A stretch of DNA of 5,123 nucleotides from Candidatus Methanofastidiosia archaeon. Lineage in GTDB: Archaea > Methanobacteriota_B > Thermococci > Methanofastidiosales > NM3. Position numbers and translations under genes: made by a program. Below are positions 4,839 to 5,123 of this stretch, in pieces (positions within the stretch are counted from its first letter, which is position 1; each line of letters begins with the position of its first letter). The notes below the pieces were generated by a model. The model saw only the letters and a program-made list of their open reading frames with translations, had not been told where the DNA came from and did not search any database. The stretch covers positions 1 through 5,123 of the forward strand of contig JAHKLV010000197.1 in NCBI GenBank assembly GCA_020854925.1, in the 5' to 3' direction.

Positions 4839-5123
4839 CTACGGGCACGGCATGAGCGCTAGGGGGCGTGCAAGGTGACGACGGGCGATGACAGGCACCT
4901 CATAGCGCCCCGGATGCACGCCGCGCTCGACGGCCACCTTGGAAACAGCATCCCACGGCACTTTTGCTCCGCAGCGTCGGCACCGGTAGCCCTGTGATAA
5001 GCCGATGGACTGCATGGACGTCCCGCAGCACTTCGGCACAACAGGCCGGACAAGGGAGGCAAGGGTGTGGATCTCAAGCTTTTCCAGATTGATGGTGAGA
5101 CCAAAGGGCGTTTCCATGACACC
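4839..5123 (-). CDS. tiaS: tRNA(Ile2) 2-agmatinylcytidine synthetase TiaS, C-terminal part (cut by window edge)
   Basis: Ninety-four C-terminal residues are visible; the 5' portion lies beyond the right edge, so the first ATG in the window (5117) is not a start. The segment holds the end of the OB-fold (INLEKLEI) and a zinc-ribbon region (PKCCGTSMQSIG, then YRCRRCGAKV). It ends with GRYEVPVIARRHLARPL, matching the YEVPxxARRHLxxPL C-terminal signature of TiaS. TiaS couples agmatine to C34 of the CAU anticodon of tRNA-Ile2, using ATP, so that it reads AUA and not AUG. It is essential and archaea-specific. The second knuckle (CRRC) is intact. The first, normally CPxCG, reads VPKCCG, so the first cysteine is lost and an extra one follows. 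Downstream are an exonuclease and a peptidyl-tRNA hydrolase gene on the same strand, in keeping with tRNA-related context. Confidence 0.88.
   Translation of the reverse strand, partial: GVMETPFGLTINLEKLEIHTLASLVRPVVPKCCGTSMQSIGLSQGYRCRRCGAKVPWDAVSKVAVERGVHPGRYEVPVIARRHLARPLALMPCP

Noticed and set aside
4801..4848. GTG-initiated N-terminal extension of the exonuclease
   Set aside because: It would start inside tiaS, and the TATA-like box and leaderless spacing favour ATG 4800. The extra 16 residues do not belong to the OB-fold.
1..5123. Search for tRNA genes, CRISPR arrays, insertion sequences or attachment sites
   Set aside because: By eye there are no cloverleaf-like arms, no spaced direct repeats, no transposase-like protein, and almost no non-coding DNA to hold them.

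Overview
This window looks like a piece of an archaeal chromosome. Four markers support this: a C-terminal TiaS fragment (agmatidine synthesis on tRNA-Ile2, an archaea-only function), an SRP19 subunit, an archaeal/eukaryotic-type TyrRS with a KMSKS loop, and a short Pth2-type peptidyl-tRNA hydrolase. Every apparent transcription-unit start also has an AT-rich TATA-like box centred about 25-28 nt upstream of the chosen start codon. That spacing is expected for archaeal leaderless mRNAs. By eye the base composition is moderately GC-rich. I would guess a euryarchaeote-like lineage (for example Thermoplasmatota), but one window cannot settle this.

Layout, left to right. Positions 1-318 (minus) hold the N-terminal 106 codons of a membrane PAP2-type phosphatase, cut by the window edge just where its first catalytic motif begins. 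An 82-bp divergent promoter region (319-400) separates it from a second, different PAP2-like membrane enzyme (401-1183, plus) of the Aur1/PAP2_3 type. This gene converges on, and overlaps by 68 bp, the end of a long minus-strand block of information-processing genes.

Read in transcription order (right to left), that block is: tiaS (partial, 5123-4839); a YhaM-like OB-fold/HD exoribonuclease (4800-3832); pth2 (3842-3483, overlapping the exonuclease gene by 11 nt); a PRPP synthetase (3437-2547); tyrS (2545-1439); and srp19 (1433-1116). TATA-like boxes before the exonuclease and PRPP synthetase genes suggest two internal transcription units, exo-pth2 and prs-tyrS-srp19. The second may end at a T6 tract lying antisense inside the PAP2 gene.

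Functionally the minus-strand block concerns tRNA and translation: wobble modification (TiaS), 3' RNA trimming (HD exonuclease), peptidyl-tRNA recycling (Pth2), Tyr-tRNA charging (TyrRS) and membrane targeting of nascent proteins (SRP19), plus PRPP for nucleotide synthesis. The left part concerns membrane lipid phosphate chemistry. There are no RNA genes, mobile elements, CRISPR arrays or gene-free stretches over 300 bp. I do not see a clearly new system. The points most worth checking are the bacterial-looking YhaM-type nuclease in this archaeal operon, the mirrored CTATAGT elements between the two PAP2 genes, the convergent gene overlap, a broken zinc knuckle in TiaS, and unusual active-site residues in the PRPP synthetase.
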